DNA of 64,000 nt from CAZGXI01 sp964529715 (GTDB lineage Bacteria; Chloroflexota; Anaerolineae; Aggregatilineales; Ch27): NCBI GenBank assembly GCA_964529715.1, contig CAZGXI010000004.1, positions 62,001-126,000 on the forward strand, written 5' to 3'. Under the pieces are notes generated by a model. That model had not been told where the DNA came from and did no database searches. It was given only the letters and a program-made list of their open reading frames with translations. This document shows, piece after piece, positions 40,810 to 49,175 of the stretch. The position numbers were made by a program, and so were the translations under genes. Each line of letters begins with the position of its first letter. Position 1 is the first letter of the stretch.

Positions 40810-43410
40810 GTGGACCTGAATCGTTTTACCAACCGGGCGCAAGAAGCCATTTTCAGCGCGCAGCGGTTAGCCGGTGATGCCGGAAATCCGGAGGTCGAGC
40901 CGGCCCATCTGCTGTTGGCGCTGTTAACGCAGCCGCAAGGTGTTGTGCCGGAGGTGATCGCCAAGATCGGCGCGCGGCCTGAAGCGGTTATCGCCAATGT
41001 GCGATCCTTGCTGAATGCCAGTCCGCGTGTGTCTGGCGGTGAGGTGCAGGTTCGTCTGGCGCGCGCGACTGCCGATGTGTTAACCGATGCCGAAAAGCAG
41101 GCCCGCCAGATGAAGGATGAGTACGTCAGCACGGAGCACATTCTGCTGGCGCTGACCAAGTATCCGGCTACCGGCGATCTGCTGGCCCGGCATAACGTGG
41201 ACCAGGATAGCATCCTGCGGGCGCTGACGGCCATCCGGGGCGGGCAGCGCATCACCAGCCAGGACCCAGAGGGGACGTATCAAAGTCTGGAAAAGTACGG
41301 GCGCGACCTGACCGCGTTGGCTCGCCAGGGCAAGCTCGACCCCGTAATCGGGCGCGACGAGGAAATTCGCCGTGTTGTGCAGGTGCTCAGCCGCCGCACC
41401 AAGAATAATCCGGTGCTGATCGGTGACGCCGGTGTTGGCAAAACGGCCATTGTAGAGGGACTGGCGCAGCGCATTGTCAACGGGGATGTGCCGGAGGGAT
41501 TAAAGAACAAGCGCATTGTCCAGTTGGATATGGGCAGCCTGGTCGCGGGGGCCAAATTTCGCGGCGAGTTCGAGGAACGCCTGAAAGCCGTGCTCAAAGA
41601 AGTAACCGATGCCCAGGGCCAGATCATCCTTTTCCTGGATGAACTTCACACCGTCGTCGGGGCGGGCGCGGCGGAAGGCGCCATGGATGCCAGCAACATG
41701 CTCAAGCCGATGCTGGCGCGCGGCGAGTTACACGCCATCGGCGCGACCACTCTGGACGAATACCGCAAGTACATTGAGAAGGATGCGGCGTTGGAGCGGC
41801 GTTTCCAGCCGGTCTATGTGGGGGAGCCGAATGTTGAAGATACGATCAGCATCTTGCGCGGCCTCAAGGAACGCTATGAGGTCCATCATGGGGTGCGTAT
41901 TCAAGATGGCGCCGTCATCGCGGCGGCCATGTTGAGCAACCGTTATATTGCCGACCGTCAGCTCCCTGACAAGGCTATTGACCTGATCGACGAGGCGGCT
42001 TCCCGCCTGCGAACCGAGATTGATTCCAAGCCGCAGGCGCTTGATGATGTCGATCGCCAAGTCATGCAGCTTGAAATCGAGCGCGAGGCGCTCAAGAAGG
42101 AACGCGACAAAGCATCTAAGGAACGGCTGCACAAGCTGGAGCAGGAACTGGCCGACCTCAAGGAGCAATCTCACGCACTTACCGCGCGTTGGCAGGCAGA
42201 GAAAGCCGCTATTCAGGCCATCCGTGAAGTCAAGGCCAGGCTCGATCAGGCCCGTGTCGAACTGGAGCGCGCCCAGCGTCAGGTGAACCTGGAACAGGCG
42301 TCACGCCTGCAATATGGCGTGATCCCTGAGTTGGAAAAAGAATTGACCCGTCAAGAGGCCCGTCTGCGCGACCTGCAAAAAGAGGGCGCGATGCTGAAAG
42401 AAGAAGTGGATGCCGATGAGGTGGCGGGCGTCGTTTCGCGCTGGACGGGTATCCCGGTTAGCCGTCTGCTGGAAGGCGAGGTCGAAAAGTTGCTGCGCAT
42501 GGAAACGCGCCTGCACGAACGTATCGTCGGGCAGGATGAGGCTGTGCGCGCCGTGAGCAATGCTGTGCGCCGGAGCCGCGCCGGGCTGCAAGACCCTAAC
42601 CGCCCGATGGGGGTGTTCCTGTTCCTGGGGCCGACCGGCGTCGGCAAGACTGCCTTGGCGCGGGCCTTGGCGGAATTCCTGTTCGACTCCGAAGACGCTA
42701 TGGTGCGCATCGACATGAGCGAGTACGGCGAACGGCACACCGTTGCCCGGCTGATCGGCGCGCCACCGGGCTATGTGGGTTACGAGGAAGGCGGTCAATT
42801 GACGGAGGCCGTGCGTCGCCGCCCTTACAGCGTGGTTCTGTTCGATGAGATCGAGAAGGCCCATGCCGAGGTGTTCAACGTCTTCTTGCAGGTCTTCGAT
42901 GATGGCCGCCTGACCGATGGGCAGGGGCGCACGGTGGACTTTCGCAACACCGTGATCATCATGACCAGCAATGTCGGCAGCCAGTTGATCAAAGAGCGAG
43001 GTGGGACAGATGACCCGCGCACACGTGCGGCGGTGTTGGCGGAACTGGATCGGCATTTCCGACCCGAATTCCTCAACCGCATCGACGAGATCATCTTGTT
43101 CCACAGCCTACGCCCGGAGCACATCACGCAGATCGTGGACATCCAGGTGCAGCGGCTGCAAAAGCTGCTCGCCGAGCGCAACCTGAGCATCAGCCTCAGC
43201 GATAGAGCGCGGCGCTTCCTGGCCGAGCGTGGCTACGACCCGGCTTTCGGCGCGCGTCCGCTCAAGCGGGTGATTCAGCGCGAATTACAAGACCCGCTGG
43301 CGCTGCATGTGTTGGAAGGCCGGCTGAAAGAAGGTGAACATGTCTTTGTGGACGTGGACGGCGATCACCTGGCCTTCGAGACGGTTGTGCCGGAGGGTGT
43401 GGCGGCCTGA
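40810..43410 (+). CDS. clpB: ATP-dependent disaggregase ClpB
   Basis: ClpB threads aggregated proteins through a hexameric ring with DnaK. The 866-residue protein has the N-domain (FTNRAQEAIFSAQ), AAA1 with Walker A GDAGVGKT, the coiled-coil M-domain (about 410-530) that marks ClpB rather than ClpA/ClpC, and AAA2 with GPTGVGKT, pore motif GYVGYEEGG and the sensor region GFGARPLKR-like FGARPLKRVIQ. GTG start after AAAGGGAAC. A strong terminator follows. Inverted repeats upstream may carry its heat control. Confidence 0.96.
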   Translation: MDLNRFTNRAQEAIFSAQRLAGDAGNPEVEPAHLLLALLTQPQGVVPEVIAKIGARPEAVIANVRSLLNASPRVSGGEVQVRLARATADVLTDAEKQARQMKDEYVSTEHILLALTKYPATGDLLARHNVDQDSILRALTAIRGGQRITSQDPEGTYQSLEKYGRDLTALARQGKLDPVIGRDEEIRRVVQVLSRRTKNNPVLIGDAGVGKTAIVEGLAQRIVNGDVPEGLKNKRIVQLDMGSLVAGAKFRGEFEERLKAVLKEVTDAQGQIILFLDELHTVVGAGAAEGAMDASNMLKPMLARGELHAIGATTLDEYRKYIEKDAALERRFQPVYVGEPNVEDTISILRGLKERYEVHHGVRIQDGAVIAAAMLSNRYIADRQLPDKAIDLIDEAASRLRTEIDSKPQALDDVDRQVMQLEIEREALKKERDKASKERLHKLEQELADLKEQSHALTARWQAEKAAIQAIREVKARLDQARVELERAQRQVNLEQASRLQYGVIPELEKELTRQEARLRDLQKEGAMLKEEVDADEVAGVVSRWTGIPVSRLLEGEVEKLLRMETRLHERIVGQDEAVRAVSNAVRRSRAGLQDPNRPMGVFLFLGPTGVGKTALARALAEFLFDSEDAMVRIDMSEYGERHTVARLIGAPPGYVGYEEGGQLTEAVRRRPYSVVLFDEIEKAHAEVFNVFLQVFDDGRLTDGQGRTVDFRNTVIIMTSNVGSQLIKERGGTDDPRTRAAVLAELDRHFRPEFLNRIDEIILFHSLRPEHITQIVDIQVQRLQKLLAERNLSISLSDRARRFLAERGYDPAFGARPLKRVIQRELQDPLALHVLEGRLKEGEHVFVDVDGDHLAFETVVPEGVAA

Positions 43411-43430
43411 GAAGATAACCTGTCTACGGC

Positions 43431-43465
43431 GGGGCGGCTTTTATAAGAAGAGCCGCCCCGTTTTG
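43431..43465 (+). terminator. Rho-independent terminator of clpB
   Basis: A nine-base stem GGGGCGGCT/AGCCGCCCC (43431-43439 and 43451-43459) is followed by GTTTT. It lies 20 bases after the clpB stop and at the end of the convergent small ORF. Confidence 0.85.
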
Positions 43466-43467
43466 GG

Positions 43468-43623
43468 TTAGCCTTCTTGAGCGTTAGGGTCGCCTTCGTT
43501 ACTGCTTGAGCTATTGTCATCGTTGCCGGAGTTGTTGGAATCAACATAGGTGTCGTCGTCTTCAGCATCAGAGATTTCCCAGGTGGTGTTCCTTTCGATA
43601 GCGGGGATTTCTTCGGGTCCCAT
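43468..43623 (-). CDS. Small acidic protein, 51 residues, unknown function
   Basis: A short frame begins MGPEEIPAIERNTTWEIS and continues into DAEDDDTYVD, then an N/S/D/G-rich tail ending NAQEG. The product is strongly acidic and probably disordered, with no membrane segment or signal peptide. AGGGGG stands about nine bases before the ATG. It fills the gap between convergent clpB and tsaC, and its codon choice looks like coding sequence. I do not recognise the family, and a non-coding interpretation cannot be excluded. Confidence 0.55.
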   Translation of the reverse strand: MGPEEIPAIERNTTWEISDAEDDDTYVDSNNSGNDDNSSSSNEGDPNAQEG

Positions 43624-43653
43624 GTCGTGTAACCCCCTGTTATGCGCTTGAAG

Positions 43654-44271
43654 TTAACTCAGCACCGCCCGCAGCGCCGCCTCGCTGAGCGGCCCCTGCC
43701 GCACGATCACCAGTTTACCCGACTCATCGAAACTGACTACCGTCGAGGGGACCCCGCCGGGTGCTCTGCCATCATCCAGGTAAAGCGCCACCGCTGCACC
43801 CAATTGCGCAAATGCCTCCTGCACCGTCAGCGGATCGGCTGCGCCGGAACGATTGGCGCTGGTGACGGCCAGCGCGCCGCCTACTGCCCGGATCACCGCC
43901 CGCGTCAGGTCATGATCCGGCACGCGCACGCCGACGGTGGGCAGCGGCGTGAGGATTTCCGGCAGGCCAGCGCGTTTGGGCAGGGCGATGGTCAGTGGGC
44001 CGGGCCAGAAGGCTTCTGCCAGGCGCTGGGCCGCCTCCGGCACGTCTACACACACGGCTTCGATCCGGTCTGGGTCGCTGAGCAGCAAGGGGATCGGCTT
44101 GCCTTCAGGTCGGCCTTTCGCTTCGTAGAGGCGGCCTACCGCTGCGTCCAGATGGACCGACGCCGCCACGCCGTATACCGTGTCCGTCGGCAGCACGACC
44201 AGTTTCCCGGCACGTAGCGTTTGCGCCGCAAGAGGGGCCGTGCGGGGATTGAGGGGCAAGATACGGCTCAT
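43654..44271 (-). CDS. tsaC: L-threonylcarbamoyladenylate synthase (Sua5/YrdC/YwlC family)
   Basis: TsaC makes threonylcarbamoyl-AMP for the universal t6A modification of ANN-decoding tRNAs. The 205-residue single-domain protein shows GKLVVLPTDTVYGVAA (22-37), KGRPEGKPIPLLL with the catalytic Lys/Arg pair, FWPGPLTIAL and VTSANRSG, all family signatures. It is the short YrdC form without the Sua5 C-terminal domain. It lies on the same strand downstream of prmC and prfA, the usual translation-related neighbours. Confidence 0.93.
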   Translation of the reverse strand: MSRILPLNPRTAPLAAQTLRAGKLVVLPTDTVYGVAASVHLDAAVGRLYEAKGRPEGKPIPLLLSDPDRIEAVCVDVPEAAQRLAEAFWPGPLTIALPKRAGLPEILTPLPTVGVRVPDHDLTRAVIRAVGGALAVTSANRSGAADPLTVQEAFAQLGAAVALYLDDGRAPGGVPSTVVSFDESGKLVIVRQGPLSEAALRAVLS

Positions 44272-44363
44272 GGTATGGCGCCAAAGCGGCAGGTGTTCAG
44301 GCGTCGTAGCGAGATGATGCAGGAAATTGTAGCGGCGAACTCAATCCACCGCTACCCCTGAAG

Positions 44364-45221
44364 TCATCCGCATACCGCCTCAACCACCCGATCGCGCCCG
44401 GCGTAATCCCGGATGATGTGAACATGCGCGTCGGGGAAAGCCAGGATGCACAGCTGATGGACTGCCGTACCCTGGTCCGCGCCGATTTCCAGCAGCAGGC
44501 AGCCTTCCGGCGCGAGTCGGCCCGGCACCTGTGTTAACAGACGCCGGATCAGGGTCAGGCCGTCCGGTCCGCCGTCTAGGGCCAGGCGCGGCTCGTGCCG
44601 GGCGACGGGCAGCGTATCTAGCACGGCAGAGGGGATGTAGGGCAGATTAGCGGCGATGAGGTCTGGGCGCAGGTCGGCGGGCAGCGCATCCAGCAAATCG
44701 CCCTGGTGAAACCAGACGTTGCGCAGCTCGAACTGCTCTGCGTTTCGTCGAGCCATGTCCAGAGCGGCAGGGCTGAGGTCTGTTGCATGGACCACCGCGC
44801 TGGGTAGTTCCGCCGCCAGGGAGAGGGCAATCGCGCCGCTGCCCGTACCTATGTCTACCAGTGTCAACCTGCTCTCCCTCTCCCCCAGCGCACGTTGCCT
44901 TGCCCATGCCAACGCCGCCTCGACCAGACACTCTGTCTCTGGGCGAGGGATCAGCACATCCGGCGTGACGGTGAACTCATGACGGTAAAAGGCGCGCCTG
45001 CCGGTCAGGTAGGGCAAGGGGACACCGGAGGCGGCGGCTTCGACCCATGCCGTGTAGCGCGCGTGTTGGTCGGCGGTCAGTTCGCGTTCGGGATAGGCCA
45101 GCAGCGCGGCGCGTTCCAGGTTCATCAGCCTGCTCAACAGCACCTGGGCGTCTAGCTGCGGCGAGTCGCTCACGGCAGCAAGCCGGGCAGCGGCATCTTG
45201 CCAGGCTGCACCGACGTTCAT
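44364..45221 (-). CDS. prmC: Peptide chain release factor N5-glutamine methyltransferase PrmC (HemK)
   Basis: PrmC methylates the Gln of the GGQ motif in RF1 and RF2. The 285-residue protein has the N-terminal helical domain, LIPRPETECLVE (90-101), SAM motif VDIGTGSGAIALSLA (122-136) and the catalytic motif, which reads NLPY (192-195) rather than the usual NPPY. The start overlaps the prfA stop as ATGA, so translation is coupled with its substrate. An extra charged segment ALGERESR (111-118) precedes the SAM motif. Confidence 0.92.
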   Translation of the reverse strand: MNVGAAWQDAAARLAAVSDSPQLDAQVLLSRLMNLERAALLAYPERELTADQHARYTAWVEAAASGVPLPYLTGRRAFYRHEFTVTPDVLIPRPETECLVEAALAWARQRALGERESRLTLVDIGTGSGAIALSLAAELPSAVVHATDLSPAALDMARRNAEQFELRNVWFHQGDLLDALPADLRPDLIAANLPYIPSAVLDTLPVARHEPRLALDGGPDGLTLIRRLLTQVPGRLAPEGCLLLEIGADQGTAVHQLCILAFPDAHVHIIRDYAGRDRVVEAVCG

Positions 45222-46291
45222 GCCGCCGACGCCTCGGCCAGACGTTCGGCCTGCTCGCGTGTGGCAAGTTCATCGATAAAGATGTCGATCTCGCCGTTCA
45301 TGACAGCAGGCAGGTTATAGCTGCTGATGTTGATCCGGTGATCGGTGACACGGCTTTGGGGGAAGTTGTAGGTGCGAATCTTTTCGCTGCGCTCACCTGT
45401 GCCCACCTGGCTGCGGCGTTCGGATTCCAGTTCTTCCTGACGGCGGGTTTGCTCGATGTCGTAGAGCCGGGCGCGCAGGATGCTCATGGCGCGCAGACGG
45501 TTTTGAAGCTGGCTGCGCTCGTCCTGACAGGCCACCACGATGCCGGTAGGAATGTGCGTCAGACGGACAGCCGTCGAGTTCTTCTGGACGTTCTGGCCAC
45601 CCGCGCCTGCGCTGCGATACACATCCATACGGATGTCTTTGGGATCGATCTTGATCTCGACCTCGTCCACTTCTGCCAGCACAGCCACCGTCGCCGTGCT
45701 GGTGTGAATGCGCCCCTGGCTTTCGGTCGCCGGGACGCGCTGGACACGGTGTACACCGCTTTCATACTTGAGACGGCTGTAGGCCCCCTTGCCCCTGACC
45801 TCGAAGATCACTTCTTTGAAGCCGCCAATACCGGTTTCGTTTTGGCTGAGAATTTCGGTCTTCCAGCCGCGCGCCTCGGCATAGCGGGTGTACATGCGGA
45901 ACAAATCCGCTGCGAAGAGAGCTGCCTCGTCGCCGCCTGTCCCAGCGCGAATCTCCATGATCACGTTCCTGTCGTCGCGTGGGTCTTTGGGCAGCAACAT
46001 GCGCTTGAGTTCGGCAGCCAGTTCCGCTTCCTGCGCACGCAGTTCGATGATCTCGACCTCGGCCAGGGCGCGCAGTTCGTCATCGGTCTCATCTTCCAGT
46101 AGCAAACGCGCGTCTTCGAGTTGCTCGGTCACGCGGCGATACGCGCGGTAAGCCTGGACGATGTCTTCCAGCTCGGCTTTTTCCTGCGCCAGCTCCGCCA
46201 CGCGCGTGTGATCCGCCAGCACAGCGGGATCGGCCATCAGGCGTTCCAGTTCTTCGTAGCGGGCCTCGATGCCTGCCAGCTTGTCCAACAT
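45218..46291 (-). CDS. prfA: Peptide chain release factor 1
   Basis: RF1 reads UAA and UAG and triggers peptide release. The 357-residue protein contains the codon-recognition region VHRVQRVPATESQGRIHTST with the P-A-T tripeptide, and SAGAGGQNVQKNSTAVRLTH with the catalytic GGQ that PrmC methylates. The start at 46291 (MLDKLAGIEARYEEL) matches the family N-terminus and has AAGGA eight bases upstream; longer frames have no support. It forms a coupled pair with prmC. Confidence 0.96.
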   Translation of the reverse strand: MLDKLAGIEARYEELERLMADPAVLADHTRVAELAQEKAELEDIVQAYRAYRRVTEQLEDARLLLEDETDDELRALAEVEIIELRAQEAELAAELKRMLLPKDPRDDRNVIMEIRAGTGGDEAALFAADLFRMYTRYAEARGWKTEILSQNETGIGGFKEVIFEVRGKGAYSRLKYESGVHRVQRVPATESQGRIHTSTATVAVLAEVDEVEIKIDPKDIRMDVYRSAGAGGQNVQKNSTAVRLTHIPTGIVVACQDERSQLQNRLRAMSILRARLYDIEQTRRQEELESERRSQVGTGERSEKIRTYNFPQSRVTDHRINISSYNLPAVMNGEIDIFIDELATREQAERLAEASAA

Positions 46292-46314
46292 CACGCACTT
46301 CCTTACGCCAAAAC

Positions 46315-46386
46315 CACTCACCGTAGAAGGCACAAGGCGCGCAGAGATACCCTGCTCCCTTTTTGCGCCTGTTGCGATCTGTGCGG
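46315..46386. repeat. Decayed copy of the CACCGCAAAG hairpin element
   Basis: The left arm ACTCACCGTAGAAGGCAC...GCGCGCAGAGA and right arm TTGCGCCTGTTGCGATCTGTGCGG align with the element at 39947-39999 with several changes. It occupies much of the divergent gap between prfA and the ArsR gene. Confidence 0.5.
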
Positions 46387-46470
46387 CAAATGCTTCCACA
46401 GGGATAACTGCCTATCCCCAGAGTATACTGCGCCGGAAGAGCGGTGTCTATCCTGACTCTGAAGGGTTAA

Positions 46471-46486
46471 TGTGACGGATTTCACA
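46471..46486. promoter_or_regulatory. CRP/FNR-type site TGTGA-N6-TCACA
   Basis: TGTGA CGGATT TCACA is a full match to the CRP-family palindrome. Its centre lies about 65 bases before the predicted start of the arsR transcript, near a class I activator position. No CRP-family gene is in the window. Confidence 0.6.
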
Positions 46487-46526
46487 CATAGAATATGACT
46501 TCTGTCATGCCGACCGCTCTTTCATT

Positions 46527-46544
46527 TATTCGATAATGCGAATA
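46527..46544. promoter_or_regulatory. ATTC-N8-GAAT operator overlapping the arsR promoter
   Basis: Perfect arms TATTCG and CGAATA surround ATAATG. The pattern ATTC-N8-GAAT is that reported for BigR/SqrR-type ArsR repressors of sulfide-response genes. A GATAAT -10-like hexamer lies inside it, so binding would block transcription. Another inverted repeat, ATGAC-TTCT-GTCAT, lies at 46495-46508. Confidence 0.6.
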
Positions 46545-46576
46545 CATCATCTCTCAGGCAGGTGGAAGCGCAGCGT

Positions 46577-46933
46577 ATGGAAGCCCAACTGGTCCGTGAG
46601 ATCGAACTGCTGTACAGCCAGATCTGCCATGCCCTGGGCGACCCCAAGCGGTTGATGATCCTCTATGCCCTGGGCCGCCAGCCGCGCTACGTGAGCGAAC
46701 TCGCTGCCGAGCTGGACTTGCCTCAACCAACCGTTTCCCGCCACTTGAAAATTCTGCGCGACCGTGCGCTGGTCAAGGCGACCCGCGATGGCGCTTCTGT
46801 GTACTACGCCCTGGCCGACGAACGGGTGCTCCAGGCATTGGACCTGTTGCGCGCCATGCTGCGCGACCGTATGGCCGAACAGGCGCGTCTGGCCGAATTT
46901 GCCGCGTTGGAGGCCGAACTCGATGCCCGGTAA
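46577..46933 (+). CDS. ArsR/SmtB-family transcriptional regulator
   Basis: The 118-residue winged-helix protein has ICHALGDPKRLMILYALG, then the recognition helix ELDLPQPTVSRHLKILRDRALV and the wing RDGASVYYALAD. The metal-binding ELCVC motif of ArsR/SmtB sensors is missing, and only one Cys is present (Cys17), so neither metal sensing nor an intramolecular Cys pair as in SqrR is obvious. It probably binds the ATTC-N8-GAAT repeat just upstream and controls the downstream cytochrome, sulfur-transport and molybdoenzyme genes, which follow 35 bases later. A GTG at 46562 is an alternative start. Confidence 0.88.
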   Translation: MEAQLVREIELLYSQICHALGDPKRLMILYALGRQPRYVSELAAELDLPQPTVSRHLKILRDRALVKATRDGASVYYALADERVLQALDLLRAMLRDRMAEQARLAEFAALEAELDAR

Positions 46934-46968
46934 GGCGCGGGCGGCCTGGTGGTTTTAAAGGAGGGGGT

Positions 46969-47967
46969 ATGCCCAGAGCAAGACCGATTGCCTGGTTGCT
47001 GGTGTTCGGCGGGGCACTGTTGCTGACGCTGGCCGCATTGCTGCTGGCCGTTCCGCCGGCGCAGGCGCAGTGCGGATCGTCGGCGTCGTCTTGCAAGAAC
47101 TGCCACGAGGTTAACGCTGAATATCCCGTCAACGGCTCCGGGGAATGGCATATCAGCCACGCTTTCGGGGACTTCTGCGCTTTCTGCCATGCCGGAAACG
47201 TCCAGGCGCTCGAACAGGACTTGGCCCACGAGGGGATGATTTATCCGCTGTCCGATCCTCAAGGCTCATGCCAGAGCTGTCATCCGACGGACTATATGGA
47301 GCAGGCGCAGGTATACGCCGTCGCGCTGGGGGTGGACCTGAGCGCGGGCGAAGGCAGCGAATCCGGCATTTCGGGCGGCGGTGACGCGGACCCTGCCGAT
47401 GTGCCGCCGCAGCCGATCCCTGCGCCGGGCGAACGCCACGCCAGCGGCGCGCTGATCGACTATAACCGCCGTTACGAGATCGAGGTGTTGGGTCAGTTCG
47501 ATACATCGGTCGTGGGCAACGCGATCCTGGTTGTAGTGGGCGTGTTGCTGCTGATCGTAGGCGCGGCGTTGGTGTGGCATTTTGAAAAGTTCGGCGAAGC
47601 CCTGCGTAAGGCGCGCGCCGTACCGGGCGATGATTGGCGCAAACTGGCCTACAGCGGCGCGTATGATGTGCGCGGCCCGGTGATTTCATCGTTGCCAACC
47701 GTTCCGGTGTCGGTTGCTGTTCCTGCGCCCGCAAAACCCGCATCAGCTTCCCTGGTGGCCCTGCCGAAGGGTGTGGAAGGGTTGGACACGGCAACGCAAG
47801 AGGTCCTGCGCCGCCTGCTGGCCGATCCCGAACATGGCGCGGCGATCCTGCGTGCATTGGGCCGCCTGGACCCGGCGTTGATCGAGGCTTTGCAATCGCT
47901 GAACAAAAAAGATCGCGCCTTGCTGCTGGCAATCGTCGAGCAGTTGGGAGAGGAGGGGAAGCCGTGA
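46969..47967 (+). CDS. Membrane-anchored triheme cytochrome c
   Basis: The 332-residue protein has a signal peptide (about 1-34), then three CxxCH heme sites (CKNCH, CAFCH, CQSCH) within the first 105 residues. An acidic, P/G-rich linker follows, then a membrane helix (about 178-205) and a C-terminal region of 125 residues on the far side, helical at its end. It would hold a small heme module outside the cell membrane. AAAGGAGGGGG precedes the ATG. The end overlaps the first yeeE gene by four bases, tying the cytochrome to sulfur-compound transport. Confidence 0.85.
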   Translation: MPRARPIAWLLVFGGALLLTLAALLLAVPPAQAQCGSSASSCKNCHEVNAEYPVNGSGEWHISHAFGDFCAFCHAGNVQALEQDLAHEGMIYPLSDPQGSCQSCHPTDYMEQAQVYAVALGVDLSAGEGSESGISGGGDADPADVPPQPIPAPGERHASGALIDYNRRYEIEVLGQFDTSVVGNAILVVVGVLLLIVGAALVWHFEKFGEALRKARAVPGDDWRKLAYSGAYDVRGPVISSLPTVPVSVAVPAPAKPASASLVALPKGVEGLDTATQEVLRRLLADPEHGAAILRALGRLDPALIEALQSLNKKDRALLLAIVEQLGEEGKP

Positions 47968-48506
47968 CCTGGCTGCTGAAACAACTCCGTAAAGACCTGT
48001 GGTCGCCGGAAGTGGCAGGCGTTGGGCTGGGACTAGTGTACGTGCTGGCCCTGTGGCTGTCGCACCGTGCGCCCGGCGTGTCGGGGACGTTCTTCAACGC
48101 GGCGGCCATCCTGGGCAAGCCGCTGACGGTGGGCGACCCGGCCAACCAGTTCTTTGTGACCACCTTTCCGCCGCTGACGGAAGTGTTGGGCTGGCAGTTT
48201 TACATGGTAGTCGGCATTTTCTTCGGTGCACTGGCCTCCGTGCTGATCGCGGGTAAGTTCAGGTGGACCTGGATTCCCATCGAGCAGTGGAAGGACGTGT
48301 TCGGCGGCGCGATCTGGAAGCGTTGGGTCATCGCCTTTGTCGGTGGGATCATCCTCCAGATCGGCGCAGGCATTGCCGGGGGATGTACCAGCGGCCTGGC
48401 GCTGGCGGGCGGCGTACAGCTCAGCCCGGCGGCTTTTCTGTTCATCCCCGGCATCTTCATCTCCGGCGCAATTGTGCAGCTGCTGGTCTACCGGAACAAA
48501 TATTAG
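47964..48506 (+). CDS. YeeE/YedE family transporter, N-terminal half protein
   Basis: YeeE/YedE proteins import thiosulfate or related sulfur species. This 180-residue membrane protein has about four helices and the family motif GGCTSGLALAGG with its Cys in the pore region. It represents one half of the ten-helix YeeE; the other half is the next gene. GTG start overlapping the cytochrome stop (GTGA). Confidence 0.85.
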   Translation: MTWLLKQLRKDLWSPEVAGVGLGLVYVLALWLSHRAPGVSGTFFNAAAILGKPLTVGDPANQFFVTTFPPLTEVLGWQFYMVVGIFFGALASVLIAGKFRWTWIPIEQWKDVFGGAIWKRWVIAFVGGIILQIGAGIAGGCTSGLALAGGVQLSPAAFLFIPGIFISGAIVQLLVYRNKY

Positions 48507-48522
48507 GCGGGAGAGTTCAACC

Positions 48523-49173
48523 ATGCCTGTCTCGGTTCCCGACATCCTGGTAGCCCTGGCGCTCGGCTTTCTGTTCGGCTGGGTGCTGGATAAGGGCGGC
48601 CTAAACCGGTACTACAAAATCGCCAACGTCTTTCGCTTCACCGACCTGACCGTACTGCGCTTCATGATGACCGGGATGCTGGTCGGCATGATCGGCATCT
48701 ATAGCCTCAAGGCGCTGGGCCTGGTGGACCTGACTGCCGTCTCGGCAACCGTGCTGGCGGGTAATCTGATCGGCGGCGCGGTGTTCGGCGTTGGGATGTC
48801 TCTCTCTGGATTTTGCCCAGGCACCTGTGTTGCAGGCGCCGCGCGCGGTCAATTGGATTATCTCATTCCCGGACTCCTCGGTTTTCTCAGCGGCGGTCTG
48901 ATCTTCGGCCTGATTTACCGCACCGATCTCATCCAATGGCTGCTGACGGCAGGGCGGCCCGAACTGGCCTATGCCAAGCTGCCGGAGCTGCTGGGCGTCG
49001 ATCCGCTGCTGCTGGTATTCGTCTTTTCCGAAGCGATTCTGATCTTCCTCTACGTGGTGGGCAAGACGCGCGCCCGTCGCCGGGATGTGTTGGAGGCGAC
49101 AGTCGAGCAGGAGCGCGTCGCGGCTGGCCTCGTTGATGCGCCAGTCCGCCCGGCGGAAAGTGCGGGAGACTAG
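48523..49173 (+). CDS. YeeE/YedE family transporter, second half protein
   Basis: The 216-residue product has helices at about 8-25, 42-62, 75-98, 112-130 and 155-175, and the second family motif SGFCPGTCVAGAARGQLD with two Cys. With the preceding gene it should form a complete sulfur-compound channel. The start at 48523 is set by GGCGGGAGAG upstream. The C-terminal 40 residues are charged and cytoplasmic. The molybdoenzyme gene follows after two bases. Confidence 0.87.
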   Translation: MPVSVPDILVALALGFLFGWVLDKGGLNRYYKIANVFRFTDLTVLRFMMTGMLVGMIGIYSLKALGLVDLTAVSATVLAGNLIGGAVFGVGMSLSGFCPGTCVAGAARGQLDYLIPGLLGFLSGGLIFGLIYRTDLIQWLLTAGRPELAYAKLPELLGVDPLLLVFVFSEAILIFLYVVGKTRARRRDVLEATVEQERVAAGLVDAPVRPAESAGD

Positions 49174-49175
49174 CG

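Noticed and set aside
44870..44900. CTCTCCC-rich stretch in prmC resembling the translated palindrome of the ABC ATPase
   Set aside because: It does not form an inverted repeat, and the coded segment fits the normal spacing before the SAM motif.
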